A stretch of 64,000 nt of DNA. It comes from Streptomyces angustmyceticus. GTDB lineage: Bacteria; Actinomycetota; Actinomycetes; Streptomycetales; Streptomycetaceae. Made by a program: the position numbers and the translations under genes. The stretch is taken from assembly GCF_019933235.1 (NCBI RefSeq), contig NZ_CP082945.1:7353501-7417500 (forward strand). Reading direction: 5' to 3'. The first letter of the stretch is position 1, and every line of letters starts with the position of its first letter. This document shows positions 26,727-35,236 of the stretch, one piece after another. Below the pieces are notes generated by a model. The model did not search any database. It saw nothing but the letters and a program-made list of their open reading frames with translations, and was not told the origin of the DNA.

Positions 26727-28658
26727 ATGAAACGAATACCCTGGGGGCGCGCCGCCGCCATCGGCGCCTGCGCCTCGATCGTCCTCGCCGTCCCCGTTGC
26801 CGCCGCCCCGCATCCGTCGCCGGCGGCACCGCACACGGCCACCTCCCCCACCTCCTCCCGGCCGCTGACGGGCGACCGGCCGGCACCGGACCCGGGCCCC
26901 GCCCCGGCGACCCCCGCACCGGGCGGTACCGCGAAGCGCTCCCCGGGCGTGACGCCGGACGAGGTCCGCAAGGCGCAGGAGGCGGAGCGCTACTGGACGC
27001 CCGAGCGCATCCGCTCCGCCGTCCCCGTCGACGCGGTGCGCGACGGTGAGAAGCTCACGGGCCTGCGGCTGGGCTCCGCCGCGTCGGGCAGCCGTTCGCT
27101 GTCCGAGCCCAGCCACCAGGCGAGCGCCGGAGTCGCCACCGTCGGGGTGTTCCTGATCCGCAACGACGACGGGACGCCCACGCCCAACCAGTTCTGCAGC
27201 GCCAGTGCCGTGACCTCGCCGACCAAGAGCCTGGTCCTCACCGCGGCGCACTGCCTGAAGGGCGACAAGCCCTTCCGCAACGTCGCGTTCGTGCCCGGCT
27301 ACCGTGCCGGGGCGTCCCAGGCCGGGCAGAGCGGGGAGACCCCGTACGGCATCTTCCCGATGGAGCAGGGCAAGGTCTGGATCGACAGCCGGTACCTGTC
27401 CTCGTCGCCCAGCGACGACGTCGACTTCGCCGTCCTGCGCGTCGGCCCCAACACGCAGGGGCAGTTGCTGGAGGACGCCGTCGGCCGCGGCAACACCCTC
27501 ACGTCCGTTCCCGCCGCGAAGCTGGCCCGCCGTGACATCACGCTCATCGGCTACCCGGGTGGCCAGAAGACGCCGCTGCAGTGCAGGAACGACACCAAGG
27601 CCTTCCAGGGCCGGTTCATGGAGATCAACTGCGCCGGTTACCGCTCCGGCGTCAGCGGCGGTCCCTTCCTGGAGGGCTTCGACGGCCGCCGCGGCAACCT
27701 CGTCGGCGCCATCGGCGGCTACAAGACCGGCGGGCCCAGCGACGACATCTCCTACTCCTCGCAGTTCGACAACGACGTCTTCCGCCTCTACGACCAGGCG
27801 GTCGGTGACGCGGCGCCGGACACCGTCAACCCCCTCGGCAGCGCCGGCACCTGGGAGCACGCCACGGCCCTGGCCACCGGCCGGTTCCACAGCGACTCGG
27901 TGCGCAACGGCACCAGCGACCTGATCGTGCGCTGGTCCGACGGGGAGGTCTCGCTCCACCCCGGCAACCGCGGGTACGGCTTCGGCAAGGACATCCAGCT
28001 CACCAAGAAGAACACGCCCTGGAAGCAGGCGAAGGTCACCGCGGGCGAGTTCACCGGCAACAGCACCGACGACCTCCTCGTCCGCTGGGACAACGGCAGG
28101 CTGAGCCTGTTCAGGGACGTCGACGAGACCAACAAGCTCAGCGACGAGATCCAGCTCAAGGCCGCCAACGACACCTGGACACACGCCTACAACCTCACCG
28201 CGGGACGCTTCGGCGGCGGCAACACCCGGCGCGACGACCTCGTGGTGCGCTGGTCCGACGGCGAGGTGACCCTCTACACCAACGTCGACGGCAAGGGCCT
28301 GCACGCGGAGAAGCAGCTCACCAAGCGCAACAAGACCTGGCCGCACGCCCGGGACGTCGCCACCGGCGACTTCCGCGGCACCACCGGCGACCAGGACCTG
28401 ATCGTGGCGTGGTCCGACGGCGAGGTCACCGTCTACGAGAACCCCGCCGCCAAGGGCCTCGGCGCGGAACGCCGGCTCCGGCCCGCGAAGTCCGTGTGGC
28501 GCGACAGCAGCCTCGTCACCGTCGGCGCCTTCGGCGGCGGCACGCGCCAGGACGACCTGATCGCCCGCTGGCCCGGCGGAAAGGTCGTCCTCTACGGCGA
28601 GACCACCTCCACCTCCCTGGCCCGCGAACGGGTCCTCGTTCCGCCGCGGATCAGCTGA
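26727..28658 (+). CDS. Secreted trypsin-like serine protease with C-terminal repeat (beta-propeller-like) domain
   Basis: Exported protein of 643 residues from ATG 26727 (MKRIPWGRAAA). The signal peptide is residues 1-28, followed by a Pro/Ala/Thr-rich stretch. The chymotrypsin-fold domain (about 140-365) shows His in LTAAHCL, Asp in SDDVDFAVLRV and Ser in GVSGGPFLEG. The C-terminal part (about 385-640) has repeated units of about 50 residues built on DLIVRWSDGEVSL, DLLVRWDNGRLSL, DLVVRWSDGEVTL, DLIVAWSDGEVTV and DLIARWPGGKVVL. The ribosome site is weak. The repeat domain may bind cell wall or substrate. Confidence 0.9.
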   Translation: MKRIPWGRAAAIGACASIVLAVPVAAAPHPSPAAPHTATSPTSSRPLTGDRPAPDPGPAPATPAPGGTAKRSPGVTPDEVRKAQEAERYWTPERIRSAVPVDAVRDGEKLTGLRLGSAASGSRSLSEPSHQASAGVATVGVFLIRNDDGTPTPNQFCSASAVTSPTKSLVLTAAHCLKGDKPFRNVAFVPGYRAGASQAGQSGETPYGIFPMEQGKVWIDSRYLSSSPSDDVDFAVLRVGPNTQGQLLEDAVGRGNTLTSVPAAKLARRDITLIGYPGGQKTPLQCRNDTKAFQGRFMEINCAGYRSGVSGGPFLEGFDGRRGNLVGAIGGYKTGGPSDDISYSSQFDNDVFRLYDQAVGDAAPDTVNPLGSAGTWEHATALATGRFHSDSVRNGTSDLIVRWSDGEVSLHPGNRGYGFGKDIQLTKKNTPWKQAKVTAGEFTGNSTDDLLVRWDNGRLSLFRDVDETNKLSDEIQLKAANDTWTHAYNLTAGRFGGGNTRRDDLVVRWSDGEVTLYTNVDGKGLHAEKQLTKRNKTWPHARDVATGDFRGTTGDQDLIVAWSDGEVTVYENPAAKGLGAERRLRPAKSVWRDSSLVTVGAFGGGTRQDDLIARWPGGKVVLYGETTSTSLARERVLVPPRIS

Positions 28659-28678
28659 GTCCGTACGACACGTGTCAC

Positions 28679-28717
28679 CGATGCCTTCCGGTTCCGTCCG
28701 CGGACCGGAAGGCATCG
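28679..28717 (+). terminator. Hairpin terminator after the protease gene
   Basis: A 14-bp stem (28679-28692 with 28704-28717, left arm CGATGCCTTCCGGT) and an 11-base loop starts 20 bases after the stop. It should separate the protease gene from the gvp operon. Confidence 0.75.
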
Positions 28718-28868
28718 TGCTGTGGCACGCCGGTCCCGTGAGCGGCCCTCCCGCCGTCCGGATCCGCACAGCGAACGCCGCCGCGCACCGCGCCGCCACC
28801 GGCCGCCGGACCGCATCATTTGGTCCCGCTGAAGATGCACGGGTCAGGAACCCGATGAGACTTGGGGT

Positions 28869-29189
28869 ATGGCAGAACAATCCCGAACGCGGCCCCGGCC
28901 GTCCACGGCTGCCCGCAAACGCGGCAGAACGACGGGCAACGATCCCGGGGCGGTGGCCCGCCAGGGCGCCGAGCTGCTGCAGAGCCTGATCAGCCAGCGC
29001 GTGGAAGGCGTTTCCGCGGTACGGCGGACCGACGACGGCTGGTGCGTCGAGGTGGATGTGCTGGAACTGGCACGCATCCCGGACACCACGAGCCTGCTCG
29101 CGACCTACGAGGTGAAGCTCGACGAGGACGGGGAGCTGCTCGAGTACTACCGCACCCACCGCTACCGCCGAGGTGCGGCCGACCAGTGA
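28869..29189 (+). CDS. gvpO: Gas vesicle protein GvpO (second copy)
   Basis: First gene of the complete second gvp operon; 106 residues. The N-terminal 25 residues are basic. The conserved part DDGWCVEVDVLELARIPDTT, then TYEVKLDEDGELLEYYRTHRYRR aligns closely with the first GvpO at 1085-1393. The start codon lacks a good ribosome site; the bases just before it are GGGGT. gvpA starts 32 bases after the stop. Confidence 0.9.
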   Translation: MAEQSRTRPRPSTAARKRGRTTGNDPGAVARQGAELLQSLISQRVEGVSAVRRTDDGWCVEVDVLELARIPDTTSLLATYEVKLDEDGELLEYYRTHRYRRGAADQ

Positions 29190-29221
29190 ACGCCCCGCCG
29201 ACCAGTTGAGAGGTGCCACAG

Positions 29222-29698
29222 ATGCCCACGTCCACCTATTCGGGACTGTCCGGCGAGGTCATCCCCTGCCCGCCCCGGGCGGGAACGCTGTACGACGTGA
29301 TGGAACTCATCCTGGACCGGGGGATGGTCATCGATGTGTTCATACGGGTGTCCCTGGTCGGGATCGAGATCCTCAAGATCGACGCCCGCATCGTGGTGGC
29401 CAGCGTCGATACGTACCTGCGCTTCGCGGAGGCGTGCAACCGGCTGGACCTGGAGCACGATTCGGGAAGCGTCACGGTACCCGAACTCTTCGGCGGCCAG
29501 GCCGCCAAGAGCGTCGGCAAGCACAAGGCCAAGAAGGCCGTCTCCTCCATCGGCGACACGGTCCGCTCGGTGGTGGGCGGGGGCGACGACTCGGACGACG
29601 ACTCCGAGGAGGAGGAAGCGCAGCCGCAGCGGCGGCGGCGCAGCAGTTCCGGCCGGTCCGGCGCCGCGTCCCGCCGGCGGCGTGCAGAGGAGGAGTGA
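29222..29698 (+). CDS. gvpA: Gas vesicle structural protein GvpA/GvpJ family with charged tail (second copy)
   Basis: Shell-protein family member of 158 residues. Core at residues about 24-82: LYDVMELILDRGMVIDVFIR, VSLVGIEILKIDARIVVAS and VDTYLRFAEACNRLDLE, nearly identical to the first copy at 562-1005. The last 70 residues form an acidic run (DDSDDDSEEEE) followed by an Arg/Ser-rich end. ATG 29222 has GAGAGG upstream; GTG 29213 is the alternative. Its position after gvpO makes it the gvpA of this operon. Confidence 0.92.
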   Translation: MPTSTYSGLSGEVIPCPPRAGTLYDVMELILDRGMVIDVFIRVSLVGIEILKIDARIVVASVDTYLRFAEACNRLDLEHDSGSVTVPELFGGQAAKSVGKHKAKKAVSSIGDTVRSVVGGGDDSDDDSEEEEAQPQRRRRSSSGRSGAASRRRRAEEE

Positions 29699-29701
29699 CC
29701 A

Positions 29702-30448
29702 GTGACGGAAGACGGCATCTACGTCTACGCCATCGTCCGGGCCGACCACCCGTTGCCCTCCGGCCCGGGCGGCGTGGGGGATCCCCCGGGGGCGGTGGAG
29801 CGCCTCGACGAAGGGCGCCTCGCCGCGGTCGTGAGCCCGGCGCCGCCGAAGCTGCGCGCCCGTCGCCGTGACCTCCTGGCGCACCAGGAGCTGCTGCTGG
29901 CCCTGGCCGGCGCAGGTCCCGTCCTGCCCATGCGGTTCGGGATGGTCGCCGCGGACGAGTCGGTGGTCCGCCGGCAGCTCTCGGACTCCGAGGAGCGTCA
30001 TCTGGCCGCCCTCGCGGACCTCGCGGGACGGGTCGAGATCAACGTCAAGGCGCTGCCGGCCGACGACTCGCTCGCCGCGCTCGTCCAAGGGGACGCCACC
30101 ATCCGCGGCCTGCGCGAGACGGTGCGCCGGCGGCCCGGGTACGAGGCGAATCTGCGTCTCGGGGAGGCGGTGGCCACCGCGCTCTCGCGCCGGGCGGCCG
30201 AAGCGGGCCGCGAGATCGTGCGGGCGCTGACGCCCCGGGCGCGGGCGGTCGCCGCCGGCCCCGAGGTGTCCGGGTGCCAGGTCAACACCTCGTTCCTGGT
30301 GGACCGGGGCGACAGTGCCGACTTCACCGCGGAGGCGGAGCGGCTCGCCCGGCAGCACCGCGACCGCGTCGTCCTGCGGGTGGCGGGACCGCTGCCCTGC
30401 TACAGCTTCCTCGAACCGCGCGCGCTCGCCGGCCGGGCCGGAGGATGA
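29702..30448 (+). CDS. gvpF: Gas vesicle protein GvpF (GvpL/GvpF family)
   Basis: Accessory gas vesicle protein of 248 residues, GTG 29702 behind GAGGAGG, 3 bases after gvpA. Family features: YVYAIVRADHPL start, VLPMRFGMVAADESVV, VEINVKALP and the C-terminal PLPCYSFLEP (family form GPWPPYSF). Thought to help nucleate shell assembly by binding GvpA. gvpG starts one base after its stop codon. Confidence 0.93.
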   Translation: MTEDGIYVYAIVRADHPLPSGPGGVGDPPGAVERLDEGRLAAVVSPAPPKLRARRRDLLAHQELLLALAGAGPVLPMRFGMVAADESVVRRQLSDSEERHLAALADLAGRVEINVKALPADDSLAALVQGDATIRGLRETVRRRPGYEANLRLGEAVATALSRRAAEAGREIVRALTPRARAVAAGPEVSGCQVNTSFLVDRGDSADFTAEAERLARQHRDRVVLRVAGPLPCYSFLEPRALAGRAGG

Positions 30449-30449
30449 G

Positions 30450-30674
30450 ATGGGGCTGATCAGCGGCGTGCTCACCCTGCCGCTCGCACCCGTACGGGGC
30501 GTGGTCTGGGTGGCCGACCAACTCGCCCAGGCCGCCGACCGCGAGCTGCACGACCCGTCCGTGATCCGGGCCCGGCTCGCCGCGCTGAACCATGAATTCG
30601 AATCCGGTCACCTCGGCCGGGAGGCGTTCGAGCGTGAAGAGGAGCAGCTGCTCGACCTGTTGTACGAGCGCTGA
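30450..30674 (+). CDS. gvpG: Gas vesicle protein GvpG
   Basis: Small accessory protein of 74 residues. The start MGLISGVLTLPLAPVRGVVWVA and the helical rest with FEREEEQLLDLLYER are typical of GvpG. It is tightly packed after gvpF and precedes gvpJ by 93 bases. No gvpY or gvpZ lies between gvpG and gvpJ, unlike the standard streptomycete order. Confidence 0.9.
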   Translation: MGLISGVLTLPLAPVRGVVWVADQLAQAADRELHDPSVIRARLAALNHEFESGHLGREAFEREEEQLLDLLYER

Positions 30675-30767
30675 GCACCGCCGGAGCCGGGCGCCGCGCC
30701 CCGGACGGCACACAGCACCGGAGTCCGGCCCGCCGCCGCTGCCCGCCCGCAGAGGAAGGAGTGACAG

Positions 30768-31139
30768 GTGACCGACATCGACACACGACGGGACGATCCT
30801 GCCGCCCACGGCCCGACCACCTCGAACCTCGCCGACATCCTCGAACGGGTCCTCGACAAGGGGATCGTCATCGCCGGCGACATCAAGATCGACCTGCTCG
30901 ACATCGAACTCCTCACCATCAGGCTGCGGTTGTTCGTCGCGTCGGTGGAGACGGCCAGGAAGGCCGGCATCGACTGGTGGGAGACCGACCCCGCGCTCAG
31001 CTCCACCGCGGCCCGCGACGAGCTGCGGGACGAGAACCGCCGGCTGCGCGAGCGGGTGGAGGCACTGGAGTCCGCCGAGAACGGCGGCGCGCCCGCCGCC
31101 CGCACGCAGGACACCGCGGCGGCAGGGGCGAGGACATGA
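30768..31139 (+). CDS. gvpJ: Gas vesicle protein GvpJ (GvpA paralogue)
   Basis: GvpA-fold minor shell protein of 123 residues, GTG 30768 with AGGAAGGAG upstream. Core NLADILERVLDKGIVIAGDI, then KIDLLDIELLTIRLRLFVAS is the J/S/M type, ending WWETDP. The C-terminal 45 residues form a charged helix (DELRDENRRLRERVEALES). Its stop overlaps gvpL (ATGA). Probably tunes vesicle tips or width. Confidence 0.88.
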   Translation: MTDIDTRRDDPAAHGPTTSNLADILERVLDKGIVIAGDIKIDLLDIELLTIRLRLFVASVETARKAGIDWWETDPALSSTAARDELRDENRRLRERVEALESAENGGAPAARTQDTAAAGART

Positions 31140-31936
31140 CGGAGCAGCGGCCGGACGCTCCGGAGAGCGCCACCTCGACCTACGTCTTCGCCGTGTGCCG
31201 GCGGCTCGACCCGGCCGTCCTCACGGGCCTCGCCGGCCTCGCCGAGGGCTTCCCCGTGCGCGGCCTGCGCTGCGGGCCCCTCACGGCCGTCGTCCAGCAC
31301 GTGCCCGCCGCCGAGTTCACCGAGGACGCCTGGCAACGGCGCCTGTCGGACCGTGCCGCGCTGGAACACTGCGCCCGCGCCCACCACGACGTGGTGACCG
31401 CGGCCGCCGCCCGCGGCCCGGCCGTACCGCTGCCGCTGGCCACCCTCTACCGCGGGGACGAGCGCGCGCGAGAGGCCCTGGGCGCGGACACGGACCGCTT
31501 CACCGCAGTCCTGGACCGCATCGCGAACCACGCCGAATGGGGGGTGAAGGTCTACGTCCCCGCCACGGTCCGCCCGCCCTCCGCACCCGCCCCCGCGGCG
31601 CCTCCCCCGGGCGGGGGAGCGGGCCGCGCCTACCTGGAACGCAAGCGCGGCCTGCACCGGGCGCGCGAGCAGCACCATGACCGGGCGCTGCGCACCGCCG
31701 AGGACATCGATACCGCCCTGACCCGTCTGGCCACCGCGACCCGCCGGCTGCGCCCGCACAGCCCGGAGATGACGGGGGAGAAGCACCGGCTGCAGATCCT
31801 CAACGCCACCTACCTGCTGCGGACCGAGCGCGCGCAGGGACTCCTCGACGCCGTGGCGGGCCTGCGACAGCGCACCGGTGCCGAGGTGGAGGTCTCCGGC
31901 CCCTGGGTCCCGTACTCCTTCGTCGGGGAGGGGTGA
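31136..31936 (+). CDS. gvpL: Gas vesicle protein GvpL (GvpL/GvpF family)
   Basis: Second GvpF/L-type protein of this operon, 266 residues, start ATG 31136 overlapping the gvpJ stop. It has TYVFAVCRRLDP, VPLPLATLYRGDERARE, WGVKVYVPAT, a Pro/Ala linker and the ending VSGPWVPYSFVGEG. Longer than GvpF because of a linker insertion. gvpS follows after 3 bases. Confidence 0.9.
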   Translation: MTEQRPDAPESATSTYVFAVCRRLDPAVLTGLAGLAEGFPVRGLRCGPLTAVVQHVPAAEFTEDAWQRRLSDRAALEHCARAHHDVVTAAAARGPAVPLPLATLYRGDERAREALGADTDRFTAVLDRIANHAEWGVKVYVPATVRPPSAPAPAAPPPGGGAGRAYLERKRGLHRAREQHHDRALRTAEDIDTALTRLATATRRLRPHSPEMTGEKHRLQILNATYLLRTERAQGLLDAVAGLRQRTGAEVEVSGPWVPYSFVGEG

Positions 31937-31939
31937 GCC

Positions 31940-32170
31940 GTGTCCGCCGTGCAGCCCGTCCCCTGGGAGACGCCGGGGCCGCTCACCGGCCCGATCGGCG
32001 TCCCGTTGGTCGACCTGCTCGACCGCGTCCTGTCCACCGGCGTCGTCATCAGCGGCGACCTGGTCATCGCCATCGCGGATGTCCCGTTGGTGCGGCTCTC
32101 CCTGCACGCGCTGCTGTCGTCGGTCAGCGAACGGGTGCCCGCGCCGTGGTCGGACTCGGGCCCGCTGTGA
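31940..32170 (+). CDS. gvpS: Gas vesicle protein GvpS (short GvpA paralogue)
   Basis: Short GvpA-fold protein of 76 residues with GVPLVDLLDRVLSTGVVISG and DLVIAIADVPLVRLSLHALL. GTG 31940 with GGGAGGGG upstream; its stop overlaps gvpK (GTGA). Assigned S by its place between gvpL and gvpK, the streptomycete order. Confidence 0.88.
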   Translation: MSAVQPVPWETPGPLTGPIGVPLVDLLDRVLSTGVVISGDLVIAIADVPLVRLSLHALLSSVSERVPAPWSDSGPL

Positions 32171-32463
32171 CGGAGCGCGGCGGCCCGCGCGAGGGCAGAT
32201 TCGACGTCGACCGGGAGCAGATGGGCCGCGACCTGGTCGCGCTGGTGCTCACCGTGGTGGAGCTGCTGCGGCAGCTGATGGAACGGCAGGCGATCCGCCG
32301 TGTGGAGCAGGGAGATCTGAGCGACGCGCAGGTGGAGCAGATCGGGGAGACGCTGATGCACCTGGAGGAGCGGATGACGGAACTCTGCGATCAGCACGGC
32401 CTGCGGCTCGACGACCTCAACCTCGACCTCGGCCCGCTGGGGTCGCTCCTGCCGCGCACCTGA
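32167..32463 (+). CDS. gvpK: Gas vesicle protein GvpK
   Basis: Last gene of the operon; 98 residues from GTG 32167. The family pattern is FDVDREQMGRDLVALVLTVV followed by ELLRQLMERQAIRRVEQGDL and EQIGETLMHLEERM. GvpK is an essential accessory protein with unknown biochemistry. No clear terminator follows it. Confidence 0.92.
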   Translation: MTERGGPREGRFDVDREQMGRDLVALVLTVVELLRQLMERQAIRRVEQGDLSDAQVEQIGETLMHLEERMTELCDQHGLRLDDLNLDLGPLGSLLPRT

Positions 32464-32756
32464 GGGGCGTCAGCGGGCCGCCCGCCCGGAACATGCGAGC
32501 CCTTGGCCCAGGCCACCCCCGACAGCAGGGCGACGGTGAAGGCGCAGCAGCGCGTTTCCAGCCAGGCGAAGAGGAGGGCCTGCCGCAGAAGGGTGCGCAC
32601 GGTGGACGTGTCCGGATCGACGCAGGGGACCCGCGCACCGAATGCCGCGGCCCCATGACCTGGGCCGTCGCCGAGGTGGTTCACTGTGCAACCATCGCGG
32701 GCCTTCGCGAGTCCTTCACATGCCACACCGTTCCATCACCATGGAGGGGATCTCCC

Positions 32757-33251
32757 TTGCGTATGCGCCCCGTGACCGCCACCGCCCTCATCGCCGGTGC
32801 GCTGGCCTGCATCGTCGCCACCCCGGCCCAGGCCGCCGAGTACCACTCGGCGCTGAAGGTCCGCGGAGTCCAGTACGACGCGCCCGGCCGGGACTCCAAC
32901 AGCTGCTCCTCCGGCAACACCGACGAGGAGTACCTGATCATCAAGAACTACTCGTCCACGGCGACCATCAACCTCAAGGGCTATGTGGTCAAGGACGCCA
33001 CCGGCAACCGCTTCACCTTCACCGCCGGCCACTACCTCCAGCCCGGTGACTATGTGAAGCTCCGCGGCGGCCACGGCACGGACTCCGACACCCGCAACGT
33101 GGTCTACCGCGACAACTGCAACTTCCTGTGGAACAACGACCGCGACACGATCTACCTGTACAAGCCCTCCGGCGGCCGCTCGGACGTCCACTCCTACACC
33201 AGGAGCGGTTCCGACCCCGACGGCAACGGTTACATCGGCTACCACTCCTGA
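32757..33251 (+). CDS. Secreted lamin-tail-domain protein
   Basis: Exported protein of 164 residues. TTG 32757 is preferred because GGAGGGG lies 7 bases upstream; an ATG two codons later is 13 bases away. Signal peptide RMRPVTATALIAGALACIVATPAQAAEY, then a lamin-tail (LTD) Ig-like domain with DEEYLIIKNYSSTATINLKG, then YVVKDATGNRFTF and LQPGDYVKLRGGHGTD, WNNDRDTIYLY. Function unknown; such proteins are common streptomycete exoproteins. Confidence 0.87.
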   Translation: MRMRPVTATALIAGALACIVATPAQAAEYHSALKVRGVQYDAPGRDSNSCSSGNTDEEYLIIKNYSSTATINLKGYVVKDATGNRFTFTAGHYLQPGDYVKLRGGHGTDSDTRNVVYRDNCNFLWNNDRDTIYLYKPSGGRSDVHSYTRSGSDPDGNGYIGYHS

Positions 33252-33338
33252 GCCGGACGCCCGCGGGCTCCGTCTCCCCGGCGGAGGCGGGGCCCGCGCG
33301 GCAGGACCCGGGAGCCGACCCGGCCGTCCCGAATACGC

Positions 33339-34031
33339 TTGTCCGCCGCTCCGGCGCCGCACTACCGTGCCGAGGTGGACCTCTTCTCACGCTCCTGGAC
33401 GGCGCTGCGCGCCGCGGTCGCCGCGCTCCGGGACAAGGACTTCGCGCAGCCGTCCGGCTGCACCGGCTGGCTCGTGCGGGACCTCGCGTGCCACCTGGTC
33501 ATCGACGCCCAGGACGTCCTGATCACCCTCGCCACCCCCGCCGGCACGGAACCGACCGTGGACGCGGTGACCTACTGGCACGTCGCGGACCGGCCGCCTA
33601 CCGGTGCGGACCCGCTCGACGCGCTGACCGTCCGGCTGGCCGCCGCGTACGAGGATCCGCGTCTGCTCCAGTTCCACCTCGACGACGTCGGCTCCGCCGC
33701 CGGCCGCGCCGCCGCGCTCGCCGACCCCGGCGCCCGGGTGAGCACCCGCGACGAGGTCCTCACCGTCGGCGACTACCTCACCGCGTACGTCCTGGAGTGG
33801 ACGCTGCACCACCTCGACCTGACCGCCTCCCTCCCGGACGCGGCGAAACCGCCCACGGAGGGCCTCGCCCGGTCCCGCGCACTGCTGGAGCGGATCGCCG
33901 GGGCCGCGTTCCCCGCGTCGTTCACCGACGAGGACGCCCTCCTCGTCGGCACCGGCCGCCGGACGCCGACCGCCGGCGAGCAGGCCGAACTCGGCGACCT
34001 GGCCGCGAAACTGCCCCTCTTCCTCGGCTGA
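33339..34031 (+). CDS. Mycothiol-dependent maleylpyruvate isomerase N-terminal (DinB-like) domain protein
   Basis: Protein of about 218-230 residues with the MDMPI-type start SRSWTALRAAVAALRDKDFA, GCTGWLVRDLACHLVIDAQ and the conserved His in YVLEWTLHHLDLTASL. Metal-binding helical bundle; likely a mycothiol-dependent transferase of unknown substrate. The start is uncertain. TTG 33339 gives 230 residues, and GTG 33375 (VDLFSRSW) is where homology seems to begin. Neither has a good ribosome site. Confidence 0.8.
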   Translation: MSAAPAPHYRAEVDLFSRSWTALRAAVAALRDKDFAQPSGCTGWLVRDLACHLVIDAQDVLITLATPAGTEPTVDAVTYWHVADRPPTGADPLDALTVRLAAAYEDPRLLQFHLDDVGSAAGRAAALADPGARVSTRDEVLTVGDYLTAYVLEWTLHHLDLTASLPDAAKPPTEGLARSRALLERIAGAAFPASFTDEDALLVGTGRRTPTAGEQAELGDLAAKLPLFLG

Positions 34032-34152
34032 GCCACCCCCGCGGCCGGCCCCGCGCGCGGGCGGTGCGCGCGGGCTCGGCGGCGAACTCGCCGGTGCGGA
34101 CGGGCCCTTCGGCCGGTGCTGCCGAGGTGCCGCCGGCCCGCCGCGCGGCCGC

Positions 34153-34590
34153 TCAGTCGAGGCAGAACTCGTTGCCCTCGGGGTCCGCCATGACGAGGTG
34201 ACCGGCACCGAGCGGGGGAGCCGGCTCGTGGCGGCCGAGCCGGGTCGCGCCGCGCGCGACGAGCCGTTCGGCCGCCGCCTCCAGGGCCGCCATCCGGGCG
34301 TCGCCGTCGAGGCCGGGGGCGGCCCGCACATCGAGGTGCGCACGGTTCTTGGCCTGCTTGCCCTCCGGCACCCGCTGGAAGAACAGCCGCGGCCCGGAGC
34401 CGTCCGGGTCGACCACCGCCGAGGCGTCGTTGCGCCGCTCGGGCGGCACCCCCATCGCCGCCAGGGCCTGCTCCCAGGAGTCGAAGCCCGCGGGCGGGTC
34501 CTGCAACCGGTAGCCGAGGGCCTCGGCCCAGAACGCGGCCAGCCCCGCCGGGTCGGCACAGTCGAAGGTGATCTGGACGTCGCGGGCCAT
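34153..34590 (-). CDS. VOC (glyoxalase-like) family protein
   Basis: Protein of 145 residues, MARDVQITFDCADPAGLAAFWAEALGY, with PDGSGPRLFFQRVPEGK, RAHLDVRA and a second module ending GHLVMADPEGNEFCLD. The overall pattern is the actinobacterial glyoxalase_6 type, without proven activity. It begins one base after the stop of the DinB gene, so the two are co-transcribed. Confidence 0.88.
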   Translation of the reverse strand: MARDVQITFDCADPAGLAAFWAEALGYRLQDPPAGFDSWEQALAAMGVPPERRNDASAVVDPDGSGPRLFFQRVPEGKQAKNRAHLDVRAAPGLDGDARMAALEAAAERLVARGATRLGRHEPAPPLGAGHLVMADPEGNEFCLD

Positions 34591-34591
34591 G

Positions 34592-35176
34592 TCAGCTCGC
34601 CTCCTGTCGGGTCTGCGGGCGGGTGTGCCGGTGGAGGTCGCGCAGCAGGCACACCTCGGACAGATGGTGGATCAGCTCACGGTGGATGTGCAGCACCAAC
34701 GCCGCCAGTGGCCACTCGGCGTACGGCCCCTCCGCCGCCCCGCACGGGCGGGCGAGACCGGTTTCGCCGAGGGACTCGACCCCGGCCAGCCAAGTGGCGT
34801 ACTCCGCGTCGAGCTGGGCCAGCGCCGCGCCCGCGGTCCCGGCGTACGCGAACGACCGGTAGTCGGTGGGCGTACGGCCGAAGTGCGCGGCGTTGCGCAT
34901 CGCGAGCACGCCGACGATCACGTGCCCGAGGCGCCAGGCGATGGTGGTGAACGGCGCCGGGTCGGGCTCCGGCATCGCGAAGTCGATGGTCATCGCGCCG
35001 GACCCGGCCCGCACCGGCGCGCTGCCGGTGCCGCGCGGGCGTACGTTCCAGCAGTCGGGAACCGGCTCCCAGAAGTACTCGGCATCGGTGAGTCCGTCGA
35101 GGCGGGGGCGCAGCTGATGGGTCCAGTGCCAGGCGAGCTGGTCGCGGAGCAGGGGGTTCCAGTTCTGGTCGGTCAT
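34592..35176 (-). CDS. DinB-superfamily protein
   Basis: Four-helix-bundle, likely metal-binding protein of 194 residues from ATG 35176. Features: LLRDQLAWHWTHQLRPRLDGL, YFWEPVPDCWNVRPR, AWRLGHVIVGVLAMRN and LHIHRELIHHLSEVCLLRDL, whose His residues fit the DinB metal triad. It is first in a two-gene operon with the VOC gene and divergent from the WYL regulator 60 bases away, which probably controls it. Confidence 0.88.
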   Translation of the reverse strand: MTDQNWNPLLRDQLAWHWTHQLRPRLDGLTDAEYFWEPVPDCWNVRPRGTGSAPVRAGSGAMTIDFAMPEPDPAPFTTIAWRLGHVIVGVLAMRNAAHFGRTPTDYRSFAYAGTAGAALAQLDAEYATWLAGVESLGETGLARPCGAAEGPYAEWPLAALVLHIHRELIHHLSEVCLLRDLHRHTRPQTRQEAS

Positions 35177-35236
35177 GGCTCCACCCTTCCCGCAAACGCG
35201 GACAGCTGCCTTCCGCGATCGTGGGACGATGACCGG

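Noticed and set aside
28841..28870. GGGTAT sigma-B-like -10 box before gvpO of the second operon
   Set aside because: The box overlaps the gvpO start codon and no GNNT lies at the right distance.
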